Below are positions 34,601 through 47,200 of a DNA stretch of 64,000 nt, piece after piece; within the stretch, counting starts at the first letter, position 1; every line of letters starts with the position of its first letter. A program made the translations under genes and the position numbers. The DNA is from Epinephelus fuscoguttatus (lineage: Eukaryota; Chordata; Actinopteri; Perciformes; Serranidae). The notes under the pieces are model-generated. The model had not been told where the DNA came from. It ran no database searches and saw only the letters and a program-made list of their open reading frames with translations. The stretch lies in assembly GCF_011397635.1 (NCBI RefSeq), contig NC_064755.1, positions 20,691,282 to 20,755,281 on the forward strand, given 5' to 3'.

Positions 34601-36344
34601 GTACCTAAGTATAACTATCATACTAGCTTGTCAGGAAGGAGGCAAAATAACACTATGGCTAAATTATGGCGAGGGAAAAGCTGGCATTGCCATTTTGACA
34701 GGGGTCTCATGATCTCTCACTTCAAGATATATGAATGAAAATGGGTTTTATGGGTACCGACATGTCTCGCCTTTACAGACCTGCTCACTTTATGCTAGTT
34801 CCACACAGTTTGGAGCCAAAACCATGCCATTTTTCTCATCCAGTGCAAATATGTTATTTTCCCCTATTGTGTTTAAATATTTTTGCATATTCACATCTCT
34901 AAACAGTTTTCAAATTGCACAAATTGGGTCTGACTGGAAAGCTGAGACTCTTGTGGATTCAATGTGCCCAATTTTATTCATGTGTGATAATGTTTACTCC
35001 CATTGTAGCCAGTTTTACTGTAGTGAGACCATTTTTTCAAACAGACGTCTTTGTATAAAATGACCATTGTGACCTCTTGGATAAGCACAGCCTCGTGAAA
35101 CTTTACAGCCACAGTAGCTCAGTCCATAGGGACTTGGATTGGGAACCGGAAGGTCGCCTGTCCAAGTCCCCGTCCGGACCAAATATGGAGCGTAGACTGG
35201 TGGCTGGAGAGGTGCCAGTTCACCTCCTTGAGCAAGGCACCGAAACCCCCACCACTGACCAAGGCAGCCCCCCCATTCTGACAGGTCCTGTTTGTGCATG
35301 TGTCTGTCTCTTTGACCTGTGTATTAATGACTAAAGAGTGAAAAATTGAATTTCCCCTCAGGGGAATTAATAAAGTATGTAAATTAAATAAATTTAAAAA
35401 AAAATCAGAGACCTCAGGCATTCAGATGGCGTTCATAGTGATATTTACAAAAAGGGGGTTTCTCAGCAGAACTGAAGTGCTTGCCATCCAGTTGCCATTA
35501 AAATGCCATTTTCCATAAACCTCGACATATTAAAAGTTTTTGATACTAAAACACAGTATGGATTTTTTGTGTTTGGTCCATAAGGTCTTGGTGTCTTACT
35601 GTGGTATTTTGAAAGGCCTTTTGACCATTTTTATAAATTTTGAAATGGTAAAATGTGGTTAAATTTAGCACCAAATATGTGAAACAAATGGGATTACCCC
35701 CAAAATTGCTGCAACAACTTATGAGACATAATTAAGCATGGAAATGGCCTTCATATGTTTCTATCATTATGTTCTTACCCCCTAAATAATCTAAACTTTA
35801 AATGTTTGAATAGGTACCTAACCAAAACACAGTGTTGATTACATATTTATAATGAGAAAAACTTGATACATTGTGGTGATGCACCTCAAATTAATCTTCA
35901 GGTTCCTAGCTTTCAGATGATGTAAACCACTTCTATGGGGCGTATACCACTCCTGCTATCTCCCACTAAAGATACAATACCCCTCTAAAAAAAGACCAGA
36001 ATGGGTGCACATAAACCTTACATCTTACATTGAAGACAACTTAAATTCTTTGTACATGAATGATATAGTTATATGACTATAAGGCAGTTGCATTGGCAGC
36101 AGTTACCTAACATTAAAATCAGTAAGCTCTTGCTCACTGATATTGATTGAGTCTGTCCTCTGCTCTTTGTCTGTAATAATCACTGTCTCCCCTTGTTATG
36201 TCTGTAGCCATCATCAGTCTGGAGGAGTTCATAGAGGGAGCGCTGGATGATGATTGGATCAGGGAGATGCTGGAATGTGACCCGAGCACTGTGAAGGTGG
36301 AGAGGCCCCTGAGGAGGGACACCGCTTTGGGGACCCATGGTTGA
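31608..36344 (+). CDS. Guanylate cyclase-activating/inhibitory protein (GCAP/GCIP family), complete
   Basis: A neuronal calcium sensor expected to bind retinal membrane guanylate cyclase in photoreceptors and tune cGMP synthesis with calcium. Exons 31608-31678, 33174-33306, 33481-33630, 33747-33852 and 36208-36344, all GT-AG, give 198 residues, the family length. The protein starts MGQAATLPCRRG, with glycine 2 fit for N-myristoylation. EF1 is degenerate (NECPSGLITLHEF), as in all GCAPs. EF2 (DSNGDGVVDFRE) and EF3 (DKDRDGAITREE) are intact. EF4 reads DKDNNAIISLEE, with alanine where the loop normally has glycine at position 6. The N terminus and the HEFQRHFCDG segment look to me most like frog GCIP, which inhibits the cyclase at high calcium, rather than GCAP1/2, so I leave the symbol blank. 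A purine at -3 supports the start. A poly(A) signal lies 214 bp past the stop. Confidence 0.92.
31908..32850. repeat. Interrupted GACTTGAGACTCGAC-type repeat in intron 1
   Basis: The flanks (31908-32045 and about 32765-32845) are built of reiterated gacttg/gactcg words (gacttgagactcgac, gacttgcaactcaac, gacttgagacttac), a repeat type dispersed in fish. The AT-rich middle (about 32046-32740) looks like a separate insertion with an aaaaataagaaaaaatg-rich end. Families not named. Confidence 0.45.
34690..35940. repeat. Old repeat in the GCIP-like gene's last intron, split by a SINE
   Basis: The left part (34690-35100, with cacagtttggagccaaaacca and caaattgggtctgactggaaa) and right part (35405-35940, with catggaaatggccttcatatg) look like one dispersed transposon-derived sequence interrupted by the SINE. 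Ends not resolved. The rest of the 2.4 kb intron shows nothing I can name. Confidence 0.35.
35104..35400 (+). mobile_element. tRNA-derived SINE
   Basis: The head contains box A-like gtagctcagtccatagg (35113-35129) and box B-like ggtcgcctgtccaagtcc (35151-35168). The tail has tttcccctcaggggaatta (35351-35369), then aataaagtatgtaaatt and an A-rich end. tRNA head, unrelated body and a LINE-like 3' tail define a SINE, inserted in sense orientation. Confidence 0.8.
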
Positions 36345-36557
36345 CCCAAAGTGGGGTATTCTATTCACTGGGAGAAGAGGAATTAACCAGTTGACGTTTG
36401 GACCAACATTTCCAGGAACAGCTTCCATTCATTGTGACAAATTATATCACAGTCTGTTGAATAACTCAGAGGGAGATGCCGGAGAGTGCTAGGAAATGTA
36501 GATGTAGTTTTTACAGTATGAAAAACACCCAGTGCTGCCTTCTAGAATATGCCTTAG

Positions 36558-36563
36558 AATAAA
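36558..36563 (+). terminator. Poly(A) signal AATAAA of the GCIP-like gene
   Basis: The first AATAAA after the stop codon at 36342-36344. Another AATAAA follows at about 37266, so an extended 3' UTR is possible. Confidence 0.5.
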
Positions 36564-36599
36564 TCATGCCTATAATGAGACAAAGAAATGATCCTTCTC

Positions 36600-37600
36600 A
36601 TATTATATTATTAATTATTCATTCTGCCTTTGTGGCCACATTAACTTGCACCAGGCAATGGACCCTAAATCATTTTAAAGTAAACATAGTGTAATATTTA
36701 CTATGACTCTCAGTTTCCCTTGGCTGCCCAGGGCCTTGTAACATCTGTCCTGCATACACTTGGTATTCCATGCAAGTCTGTAGTTTTTTGATTGTATGCC
36801 ACTTAATACTGTAACTCCACTTCATTTTAGAAGAAAAAATGTACTTGTAATTCCACTTAATTCATCAGAAAGCTATAATTGTTGTTGTGAAGCTCCTCAT
36901 TTCTGACATCTCCCTTCCTGACATTCCTCTGAGGCATGTTGACCTTGCTAACCAACTTGTACACATCACTGCAAATACTGTGTTATTTCCTCTGACACAG
37001 ACTCACTCCCCGCTCTGGTCTGGTAGTGTTAATTTAAACTATTATTTACTATGTGGCACAAATCTGCTCTTGTTGTCAGTGTTTAATCAGGATTTCAATC
37101 TGCCTTCACTGGCTACAAAATTAAGATAATACTTACATGTCAATGCATCTGTTACAATAATGTATTATTATAATATGTAACATAACAATTTGCAAAGGGC
37201 CTGCATATTGAGTACTTTTACATACTTACCTGCATCATGTTGCATGTTAATCCTTCTGTACCTTAAATAAAAAACTGAATTCATAACTTTTATTTGTACT
37301 GGACTATTTTGGCACACTAGTATTGTGTTTTTTGCAGGATACAGTACCTACTTCTTCCACCACTGACACCCATAAACCACTAGATGTCGCCTGTGCTTCT
37401 TTAAAGCTGATACACAGGCACTTTGAGGAATATGCTGCTTTCATGGTTCAACAAAACTATGGAAAGTTTCTGGTGTTATCGAACTCAACGCGTTGAGCGC
37501 TAGGATGCTTTGGGGCCGTCAAGTGGCTGTCAGTTGTGGTTGTTGCGGGTCAGTTTCAACACGGATAAACAGACAAATAACGATTCATCACTTTTAAAGT
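36600..37600. other. Intergenic between the GCIP-like gene and ppfibp1, no gene recognised
   Basis: AT-rich until about 37480, with no supported exon. A second AATAAA at about 37266 may serve the upstream gene. Confidence 0.5.
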
Positions 37601-37639
37601 AACATCTTAGTCCTGTCCACTGCTGGCGTCAACAGTGAG

Positions 37640-37951
37640 CGGTTTTATGTAGTACAAAACTCGTATCTCCCATCTTTCCCATGCTTCAGTGAACGCGCCA
37701 GGACTGCCATCATATAAAACGCTCCTGCTCTCAGCCCAGCCCCGGCAGCAGCGGGGCGGGATTTTCCAGCCATGACGTCCCAAGTTTTCCAACAACCCTG
37801 TCACTTCGACATCATGGCGTAGCGATGTGGACGGCCGGGGGTAGCACTGGTGGGTACGGAGAAGTTCAGAAACCGACCGCTGTGGAGTTTTTGTAAACAA
37901 TAGAGGAAACAAACTAACGGAAATCCCGAATTCTTTTCGAGCAGAGTTTCG
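37640..37951 (+). promoter_or_regulatory. ppfibp1: CpG-rich promoter and non-coding first exon of ppfibp1
   Basis: GC- and CpG-rich sequence with a GC box-like ggggcggg (37752-37759) ends in a textbook donor: tttcg then gtaagtgag from 37952. The next exon downstream with a matching acceptor is the one bearing the ppfibp1 start codon, 6.25 kb away. So this is probably an untranslated first exon. No TATA box. The open frame on the opposite strand (about 37607-37996) is a by-product of base composition. Confidence 0.6.
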
Positions 37952-40900
37952 GTAAGTGAGTCCGGTGGTGTTTAAGCTGTGATTTATGATGTCCACTAAC
38001 TTGGGTTAATGGGTTGCTAACGTGTAGTCGAGACAAACTAGAGCAGATGAATGTACACGTTTTGTTACCGTTGTAACGTTAACGGCTACTATTGTAGTTT
38101 GTCCTTCGTGGGTTGTGTTAACGGTTTTTAAAAGGGTCCCGGGGCCTCTGGGGTACCTTTAGGGGGGGGTTCAGGCACCCCCACAAGTTAACTAGCTAGT
38201 TAAACTAAAGTTAAATTTCACTTTTATTTAACGTTATGCACAATTAGCACGATAGGAAAACACTGACATGTAACATGTCAGTGTTTTCCTATCGATAACA
38301 TTGTTATCTTCACTTTAGTTACTACTGTTACGTGTCAAGTTTCATCTGGTCAACATTTATGTTGTACACCAAAATATTAGCCCTCCTAACGAAGGGGGTT
38401 CATGGGACAGGACTATTTACTGGGGGGTTGAAGGTTTCTGACGTGAGAAAGTCAGTCTAAGGTTGGTTTATGACTTTGCCACCGCTTTAGACTCTGCCAG
38501 ACATTGTGGTTAGCTACTCCCACTGCCTGAGGCCACATCTTTTTTCATAGACATCACTGGGTTCAATGTTGCCTTGAGGTGCTATGAAATTTGGTACCTA
38601 ACATGATGGAGTTAACTACAGGTCCCTAAAAAGTCTTAAAATGTCTTATATTCATTCAGTGTTACAGCAATGAGGCCTTAAAAGTCATTAAATAGTCTTA
38701 AGTTTGAATTTGTGAGGTCTTAATTACTACATACTTTGATCTAATTTCATTTATCCATTTTTAAATTCCTTTTTGTGAAAGTGTGCAAAGCCTCTCTATG
38801 TAAAAGTCCACATTTCTAGTGTTGCCAATCTTAAAAAAATTATAATGCTGTAATTTACTTGATACTTGCACGTACTTGTTGGTAAAATGTAGATTGACTT
38901 AACTCTAATAATATTTCTACATAACATTTACCTCTGCACAAGACCACATATACTACTTGCCTGCAATGCTTACCTGCTATGGTTACGTAAGTAAAACATG
39001 ATTTGTCAAAAAATCTGGCCAACATTTGGTTAAAAGTGTCTTGAACAGGTCTTAAAAGCATTAAATTTAACAGTCTGATACCTGTAGACACCCTGAAGTA
39101 GATCTGACTTAGCAAGGTTGTCCAGAGTTTACTGTCTGTTTTTCTTTTAAGCTATGAAAGTTGATCAGCTGTTGTATTGCCCTCCAGACGACCTCTTTAA
39201 AACAGTTTGGCCTAATTTCTCAAATGTTTAAAAAAAACAGTCAGAAACCCAGATACAGGATGCTCCCAAAGTTAAGACTGCCTTAGCATTCACTAAATGT
39301 AGGCTGTACCCATCAGTTCATTTCTGTCACTCCTGCCTCTGCAGTAAGACTTTTTGAAGCCATGCTGCTAAAGTGTGGTATTTGAGTTGAGACTTGGTGA
39401 TTTAAATCTGGGGGTTTCCTTAAAAATGTTAATTATTGCTCAGATTACAAGGAAACCCCCAGGGCCCTTCATTTCACCTTCTACTAGTCTTTACTGCAGC
39501 AAAAAAGGCAAGGAATTTATTTAGGAAGAATGCTTAAAAATGTAGAAAGTTGGCCCATAAAACTGCAAGAAGCAACTTTAGTTGTAGAGGGGTGCTGGGT
39601 AGTCTAGTACAGTACATAGCAAAACAACCTTCAGCTGTTTTTATTTACATAGCCTGACCCTCTGCACCACGTGTCTACTGTTCAGTGTTGCATTGCTTTT
39701 TGCATAAATGTCAAAGACGGATAACTTCCGAGTCACCTGAAGGCACACGCAGTGCAGCCATGAGTAACGTGAAAAGAATGCATGCTGCTTTCCAACATAA
39801 ATGAAATGCAGCTATGATCTGTTGCATACGTACGGGCAGGAAAAATTCTTCAAGATGTTATCACATGGAAGCTCTCTACTTCTTAAACTTCCATCTTTTG
39901 TTCTGTGTGTTTAAACTGCATCACCCATTCCACAGATGCCTTTTCGGTTTCTTATTTTAAGTTCCAGATGGTCTAAAAACAGTAAAGGCTTCCCTCGACT
40001 TTGCACCCACCTCTCGTTTTCATACAGCCCTCGTTGTTTGGTGGTATAAAATTAGTGATGATGTATTCTGCCTGCTCACTCAGGTTGGAAATAGCTTCAG
40101 GTTATTCCAGAGCAGCGCCCTGCCGGCGGCTGGTGAATGCCTTGACTGTGTCTACACCCAGTGAATCAGCGGGCACACAGCCTGCTTACTTTCATGCACC
40201 CTTAAACTTGTAGACAATAACATTAGCCCTGTCACAAGATCGAATCACAGCAGACAGTTTGCTCATTATAGAACTATTCTAAGCATTTTGTGTGTGGCAC
40301 ACCGTGTATAGTTAGCACCCAAACACACTAGATAATATCTAAAGAAAAGCTTGACCTTAAGCATTTTCTGAGCCTTTCAGAATAGACAGAGCATTCGTGG
40401 TTTGAGGTAAAACAGGATGAGATATGCAAACCCGAATTAGTCTTTTCTCATGGAAACACTGTCTGAAGGTAAAGACTGAGTCAAGGTCTGCATGACTCAA
40501 GACATGGAAAGTGTCATTATGTGGTGAAACTTGGATCTATCCCCTCGTGTCCACGGAAATCGACGCATATCTTTTTCTTTTTTTTTTTAAATGTTACCTG
40601 AATAAAAAAAGAACAAGTAAAGCAAATGGCTGTGTAATTTATGCCAGGATTGTAAATTCCTGTTTCCGCAGGCTTTTTTACCACCCGGGACAACTTGTCT
40701 CAACACAGGCTGTTAAAGCCAGTTGCATGGCTGCTGTAAACACTTTCTCCCCTCAGAGACAAGTGGCCCAGAGGCTCTTATTTTGATTTTTGCTTCCTGT
40801 GTGTATAAGAGAGTAGTTGACTGGTCCATCGGGGCCAAGGAATGACAAGATCTTTTTTTTTTTTTTTCCACCTTTTGAAACGGGAATACTTCAGCTCTCT

Positions 40901-43900
40901 GTAGCGTGTCCAGTGAGGATGGGTTATGATGGTCGTCTCCGCCTGAAGGGATCAGAGCTGAAGGATTTGAAAGGCCATTATAGTAGTCCACTCTCCCTCT
41001 TGTGTTCGTTATTCTCTGCATGTCTCCGTGAATTATATGGCTGTTTTCACCAAAGGGCAAGATTGCTTTTTGAATGCAGTTTCTTGTTGTGGTTCGAGGC
41101 TCTTTCAGTCTGAAGAGAGTCTGCAGGCAGGTGTTGCTGCAAATGCCATGTGTACTGTAGCGTAGCATTGTTTTTTTTTTCTGTCTTTGTGTTCTCCTGC
41201 TTCTCAGTCAAAATACCCCACTATCATGAACAATAGCCCTCTCTGTGTGTCTTATGGTTGATGCAAGTGGTGCTTATAGACAGGCAAACAGTGGGACTTT
41301 GTTTTTGAGAGTGATGCATGCTTGTTGGGATTTTTGAGATGTCGTCTTTGATAGCGAGCTTTCACAGATAAGATAAGATGAGGGCCAGTGCAGGTACATA
41401 TTAGGACTGGGTAATATCAATATTATATAGATACTGTGACATGAGACTAGATATTGTTTTAGATTTTGGATATTGTACGGTAATATTGTGAGCGTTGTCT
41501 TTTCCTGGTTTTAAAGGCTTCATTACAGTACTAGCTTTTCTATTATTTGCCTCTACCCACTTAGTCATTATATCCACAATACTGATGATTGATCAAAATC
41601 TAAATGTGTAAATATTTTGTGAACGCACCAAAAGTCAACCCTACAATATTGTCACAACATTAATATCAAGGTATTTGGTCGAACATGTTGTGATATTTGA
41701 TCTTCTCCATATATTCTCCATGATGGTTTATTAATTCAACAAAAATTAAAACACTCTAGAGCTTAAACGATTATTGGATTGACAGAAAATGAATCTACAA
41801 CTATCTGAATAATCGATTAACCTACTTTAAAGCAAAAATGCCAAACATTCATTGATGCTAGCTGCTCCGATGTGAGGATATGTTAATGTTCTTTGTCATA
41901 TTTAATCGTTAACTCAGTATTTTGGGTTTTAGACTGTTGGTTGGACAGCAACAAGCAATGACAAGTTGCCCCTCTGGACCCTTGGAAATCTTTATAGGCA
42001 TTTTCACTATTTTGTGACATTTTTGTATACGAAAAATTAAATGATTAATCAAGACAAATAAACGTGTTGCAGCCCAGAAATACTCGGATCCACAGCCTTT
42101 GTTTACTCACCCCGTCTGCTTGCTAGACAACCCTCTCGTGTTTACAAATGATTATTGTACCATGGAGGCATCCCAGGACTTGAGGACAGAGTGCACCTCT
42201 CTGTCATTACGCTTTCTTTGTGCTGAGATCTTTCCGGACTCTCATGTCCACTGAATCCAGGGTGAAGCCATGAAAGTGCTCAGACACGGTCTTTACACTT
42301 GCTTAGCACTGATTGACATGTGGGCAGCAGGTTTCTGAGCAGCATGTCTGGTCTTGGCCCGGTGTGTCTGAAGTCTGTTTACTGAAAGCCATGTGTTAAC
42401 CTTACCCATATTTGCCTTTCTGCAGTGAGAGAGGAGCTGACTCAGGGTTTTTGAGGGGGATGCCCCGCAGACCTTCATTCCAGTTTGAGTCATCGTGATC
42501 CAGACTCTGTCTTTGTTACCTGCTGTTAAAGACTGGGTTTCTGCTGGGCATTTGTTGAAGTCTAGGGAGCTGGTTTAGCTCCTTTTCACAGCATTGATAC
42601 ACTTTCAGAGACATCACAGTAATGAAGGTCCTCCTTGAATTTGCTGTAGGTTGTAGTTGAAATAAGTAATGCCAATCTTGAGAGCAAGTAAAGCCTTCAC
42701 ATGGATTTAGGGCAAGTCTCCTCCAACTATACTCCTTTTTCTTTTAACAAAAGACTATTTTGCATTCTTGTTCTCCTTCTGTATTTCTGGCTAATGTTGC
42801 ATGTCTGATAAAATACCACTAGCGTGGTTACTGCTGATTCAAGGTCTTACAACAGTGCTAGTTTTTCAGTGATATTTTTAGGTTCCCTCTGAAAACACAC
42901 CTCATGAAATGTCATCTTTGAACACATTGTTCCCTACCCTAGTATAACATCTATTTAAATGTTAGCAGGACATTGTAAACTCTTGTCTTTTGAAAATAAT
43001 TAATCCTGCCTTTTTAAAATGTCATGTTGTACAAGAAGTGAGACGAGCAGTTACTTTAGGCAACCTGAGAGGAGCATTCAAACTTTTACTGCTGGAAACC
43101 ACTCAGCAGTTTACTATGGAGCACACTGATGGCATGCTGGTCCCTCACATCTCCTCTTAGTCTACTGTGTGTTGTGACGAATCTAATGTTTTAGTGCATG
43201 CCTATTTTACACATAATGGAAAATATGCCCACAGGAATGCTGAAATAACAGTGTTAGGTCTGTGGGTGGTTTCCATAAAGTTTGTAAATGGTGCTATGTC
43301 CTAGTGTCGGGCACTCCCAGGATGTGAGGCAGCTGATTAAAGTGAGACGTGTGTGTTTGCGTGCGTGTGCAGATGAGTGCCTGTGTATGCATGTTTAAGC
43401 ATGCGTGAATATACAGCAGAGCCTTTTGATTAAACGTCCAAAGATAAAGGGTCTGTTGTGCTGCTTGGGAAGATGTCCAATACTGGGACACTAAAATGTA
43501 TCTCCGCTCCAGACAGAGTGTCCAGTGTCCTATTGGCAGGACATTCATTGTGCCAATATTTTCAGTAAATGGCCTGATTGATATTCTGAAATGCATTATT
43601 CATCACTTGCTCTGATGAAATTAACATAAGATGTCTGCAGCATAGAGCTCAAGAAGGTGGAACAACTCAGCGGAGCAAATATCATTTTCTTACAGTTCTT
43701 TTAATTTCAGTTTGATCTTCTTTGAACTGCCGCAAACTCACGGTTATCATGTAGCTATTTAGATGGGGTGCTGTTCATACACAGTGCTCAGCTTATCTGT
43801 GTCTGTACAGTCAAACCCGTCTCACAAACATGCTATTTCACCAGGCACTGTCCTTTTTTAGGCATTGAGGGTTGTTAAGGATGTACTGCAGTTACAGCCT

Positions 43901-44205
43901 AATTCCTGGGTGGGAACCTTTTGTAATCACATGCTTAACTCCGACTTACTGCACTTCTTTTGCCTAGAAAGCTGACCACTGCTGAAACTGTTTTGCTGGA
44001 TTTGTCCATTTCCTGCACTGTTGATATCCACGTTTCAAGCACACAGAGCAGCTGCCATATGATGTCTTATTCCACAGACTAAACTGTGATTATCAGTCAC
44101 ACTGTTGGGTTACTAGTCACAATAATCATGGTGCTTTTTGGTATTCTTCAGACTGACTAAAATACGGTTAAGAAGCTAGTTTTTACATTTCATTGATCTT
44201 TACAG
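37952..44205 (+). other. ppfibp1: ppfibp1 intron 1, no gene recognised
   Basis: Between the presumed first exon donor and the tttacag acceptor at 44205. It holds the 45-nt palindrome at 38250 and two hAT-like remnants near 41403-42080 (actgggtaatatcaat at left; aacgattattgg, ataatcgattaa and gcagccca at right). The long open frames around 40713-41168 have no family resemblance and no splice logic. Confidence 0.55.
38250..38294. repeat. Perfect 45-nt palindrome (22-bp arms, 1-nt centre)
   Basis: cgataggaaaacactgacat and two more bases (38250-38271) are followed by one adenine (38272) and then the exact reverse complement (38273-38294). A second short palindrome, gataacattgttatc, abuts it on the right (38294-38308). 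It can extrude as a DNA cruciform. It lies 300 bp downstream of the ppfibp1 first exon. Confidence 0.95.
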
Positions 44206-44223
44206 GTTCATCAGTGAGTGAAG

Positions 44224-47200
44224 ATGATGGCTGATGCCAGCGACATGTTGGCAGCTGCCCTGGAGCAGATGGACGGCATTATAGCAGGTAAAGTTCTCCC
44301 CTATAGCATTAAGCATCAGCATAACATTTTATCGTGATTCAGATTGTTTGAACAGTCATGTTGTGATTATTTATTTACAGTTGTGTCAAAGCATAAAGTC
44401 TCTGATATACATCTCTGTCAGGTTGTGTCAACATTGATAAGAGTTTATTTAGTGTTATGGCTTGTTGCAGAGCTGATATTTTGAATGGACATCACATGGT
44501 GTCTGGAGCTACATGTTTGTCAGAGAGGGTTTAGTATTTATTCTGTGCTCATTTAGACTGTGTGGCGTGTAAACATGTTCACCTTGTGTTGTGTACCAGT
44601 GGACCATGTGACATTATTTTCAGTGGTGAAATTCTTGGCCACCGATGCTTAAAGTTACAATTTCGTAGATTTCAGTACCAATGTTTTTTTGTCGTTGTTG
44701 CTTATCTTGTTTTTGTTGTTATTTATTCCCCCTTTTTGCCAGAGAAACAAAAAAATCCTTATTATGAAAAAATTACTGAACTGTTTTAAAGTCATGCAAT
44801 CCTTCCATACACTACCTTTGCTTGAGTATCTGTGCCACTGTAGATGAGGAAAAGGAACCAGTAGCATCACTGGGGTTGCCTGCTGCAGGCCTACTCTGTA
44901 AACCATAAGAATGAAAAATCGCCAGAGCGCTGTCACTGTCTTCTGCCATGTTTTCATTGATGCAAGACAAACTCACACCGCGTGCTGCGCCTGTGTCTGG
45001 CACACTGTTGCCAACTGTGGTTGATGCTGGACAGTATTTACTGTGAGTTTTCAAAGTGCAGTAATCAAACACAGTTGTAATGATAATTCAGATTTGAAAA
45101 GGTATTACATGATTTCATTGTGGTTTATCGTGGTAAACGTTTCATTCCTAACTGTAGTGTTACAAAAGATTTACGAAACACTGAATGCGGCCTCAGAGGA
45201 TCAGATGTCAGACCAGTGCCAATAATGGCTGTCTCCAAATAATATGATTGGAATTATTCACTTTAGTTCAGCCTATGATGGCAGACTGCCATTTATAAGT
45301 GGTTAAAGTCTTGTCCCTTGTCTGGCAAAGTGAATTGTTACTACTAGTGCAGTGCCTGTTCAAAACATGGGCCAGTTGCTTAGCCTGTGGTATTGCCGCG
45401 TGCAGCTTTCTCAAGAAACAACTTTACACTCGACACTGTGCATCTTTGGGTCCTGAGCGACACACCTGGACCCCAAACAGCTATAAATTTAGGATGATGT
45501 TTAGGTATGAAAAAAACTGAATTATGTTGCTATTCTCACTAATTGAAATAACAGTGTGAGGTAGATTGGATGAACGCTTTGTGAGAAACATGAAGGACTC
45601 GTGTACATAAACACACACATACATACATACAGAGACTCCCTACTTTACAGCTAGATGTGTGCTTTAATCACTGTGAGAACCTGAACAAAATACCTTGTCC
45701 TTTCCTCTGCACTTTGATGAGCAGTAGTTTAAGAGAGTAAAATAATTACTTGGAAGTATGAGATGGTACATCTTTGTCTTTCTTTGAATTCTAGCTTCTC
45801 CTAATGTTTGCCTCTCTCCACCTCAGGCTCCAAGGCTCTGGACTACTCCAATGGGCTGTATGACTGCCAGTCACCCACCTCTCCTTTCATGGGCAGCCTG
45901 CGGGCGCTTCACCTTTTGGAAGACCTGAGGAGTGTCCTGGAGATGATGGACACAGAGGAAAGGGAGAGTCTACGCTGCCAGATCCCTGACTCCACAGCTG
46001 ACAGTCTGGTCGAGTGGCTTCATGGTCACCTGGTAAGATTTACATGTAGGACAGATGTATAAATGCTGCGTGAGACTATGTAAAATAAAAGGTAATCATC
46101 ATCAGTTGAGAGCAAGAACTAGTTTTTCAGTTTTCGGAACTGAATATCATAAAATATAGTCACATTGACTTTTTTCCCTCTCTTCATCAGAATAGTGTAG
46201 CCTCAGGTCAGATCAGTTTCTCTGGTAATGTTGCATAACTGGATCACCTTGATGTAAAATAATAAAATGTAGAACTGAAAGAAGGAACACTTGCAATGTC
46301 TGAATCAGTTTAAGCTGTGTAACCGTGGAGGATGTTTTGTCTGTGATTGTTGGACAGAAAGTGCTGCAAACAAGCTTCAGCACATCTGGTTTGCTTCTGA
46401 TTGTGCTCTGTCTGTGTGTGCTGCATTAAACAAAGCATGGGCAAACAGTCCTGTGTGAAAGTAGATGACGGACTTGTTTGCTAAGCAAAAACATGACTGT
46501 CCCCATCTGCTGAGTTCCCTGGGAATGCAAGACAAAATGCTGGTATTGTCAATGTCACAGCCAGAGTGCTGCAAGAAACACGCTGACTTCTTGGGAACCA
46601 GAGTGGTGTTTGGGAGAGCGATGGGCTATAGGCCAGATAAATGCCAGAGTTTTTGTGTAATGCTGTAAGTCACTCTGTGCACAGCAGTCTGAATGTGAGC
46701 CTTCTTCTCAGCCATGTAAGGTTTTGTTTGTGCAGGGTAATGCAGTGCAGCCAGTCACACTTTGATGTAGGGCTGTAATCAACCAAAGAAAATCTTGTTT
46801 GACTGAAACTGTACCTACTCTTCAACCAATGGACATTAACACTTGCTCAGAGCAGGTAAACTTTCTGTTCAGGCAAGTGGAATGCCGCCAGTGAAAAATA
46901 AATGTGATGTCCACTTTAATATTATCTGAAATAAACTGCACATTGTAGGCTCACACTTCCCCACCTAAGCAGTGTGCGCCAAGTCTGTCTCACCACTAAG
47001 TGTTGAACAGGACCGATGAATTGGACATACTGGACACTATAGAAGTTAACTCTGGGGTTGACGCTGTCATATACAACATGATGTTATTAAAGTTAAATAT
47101 CTCTGTAACATAGCATGCGAGATAGAGAGACTTGCTATTTTTAGCCCAGAACCTAACATTAGCCAACCTGCTGCTCTAGCAAGACCTCTGGTGTGACGAT

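Noticed and set aside
37607-37996. 129-codon open frame on the - strand over the ppfibp1 promoter
   Set aside because: It lies in CpG-rich sequence, where long open frames arise by composition. No family resemblance, and it overlaps the presumed first exon.
40713-41168. 151-codon open frame on the - strand in ppfibp1 intron 1
   Set aside because: The translation has no recognisable domain, no splice-linked neighbours and low-complexity runs. Treated as chance.
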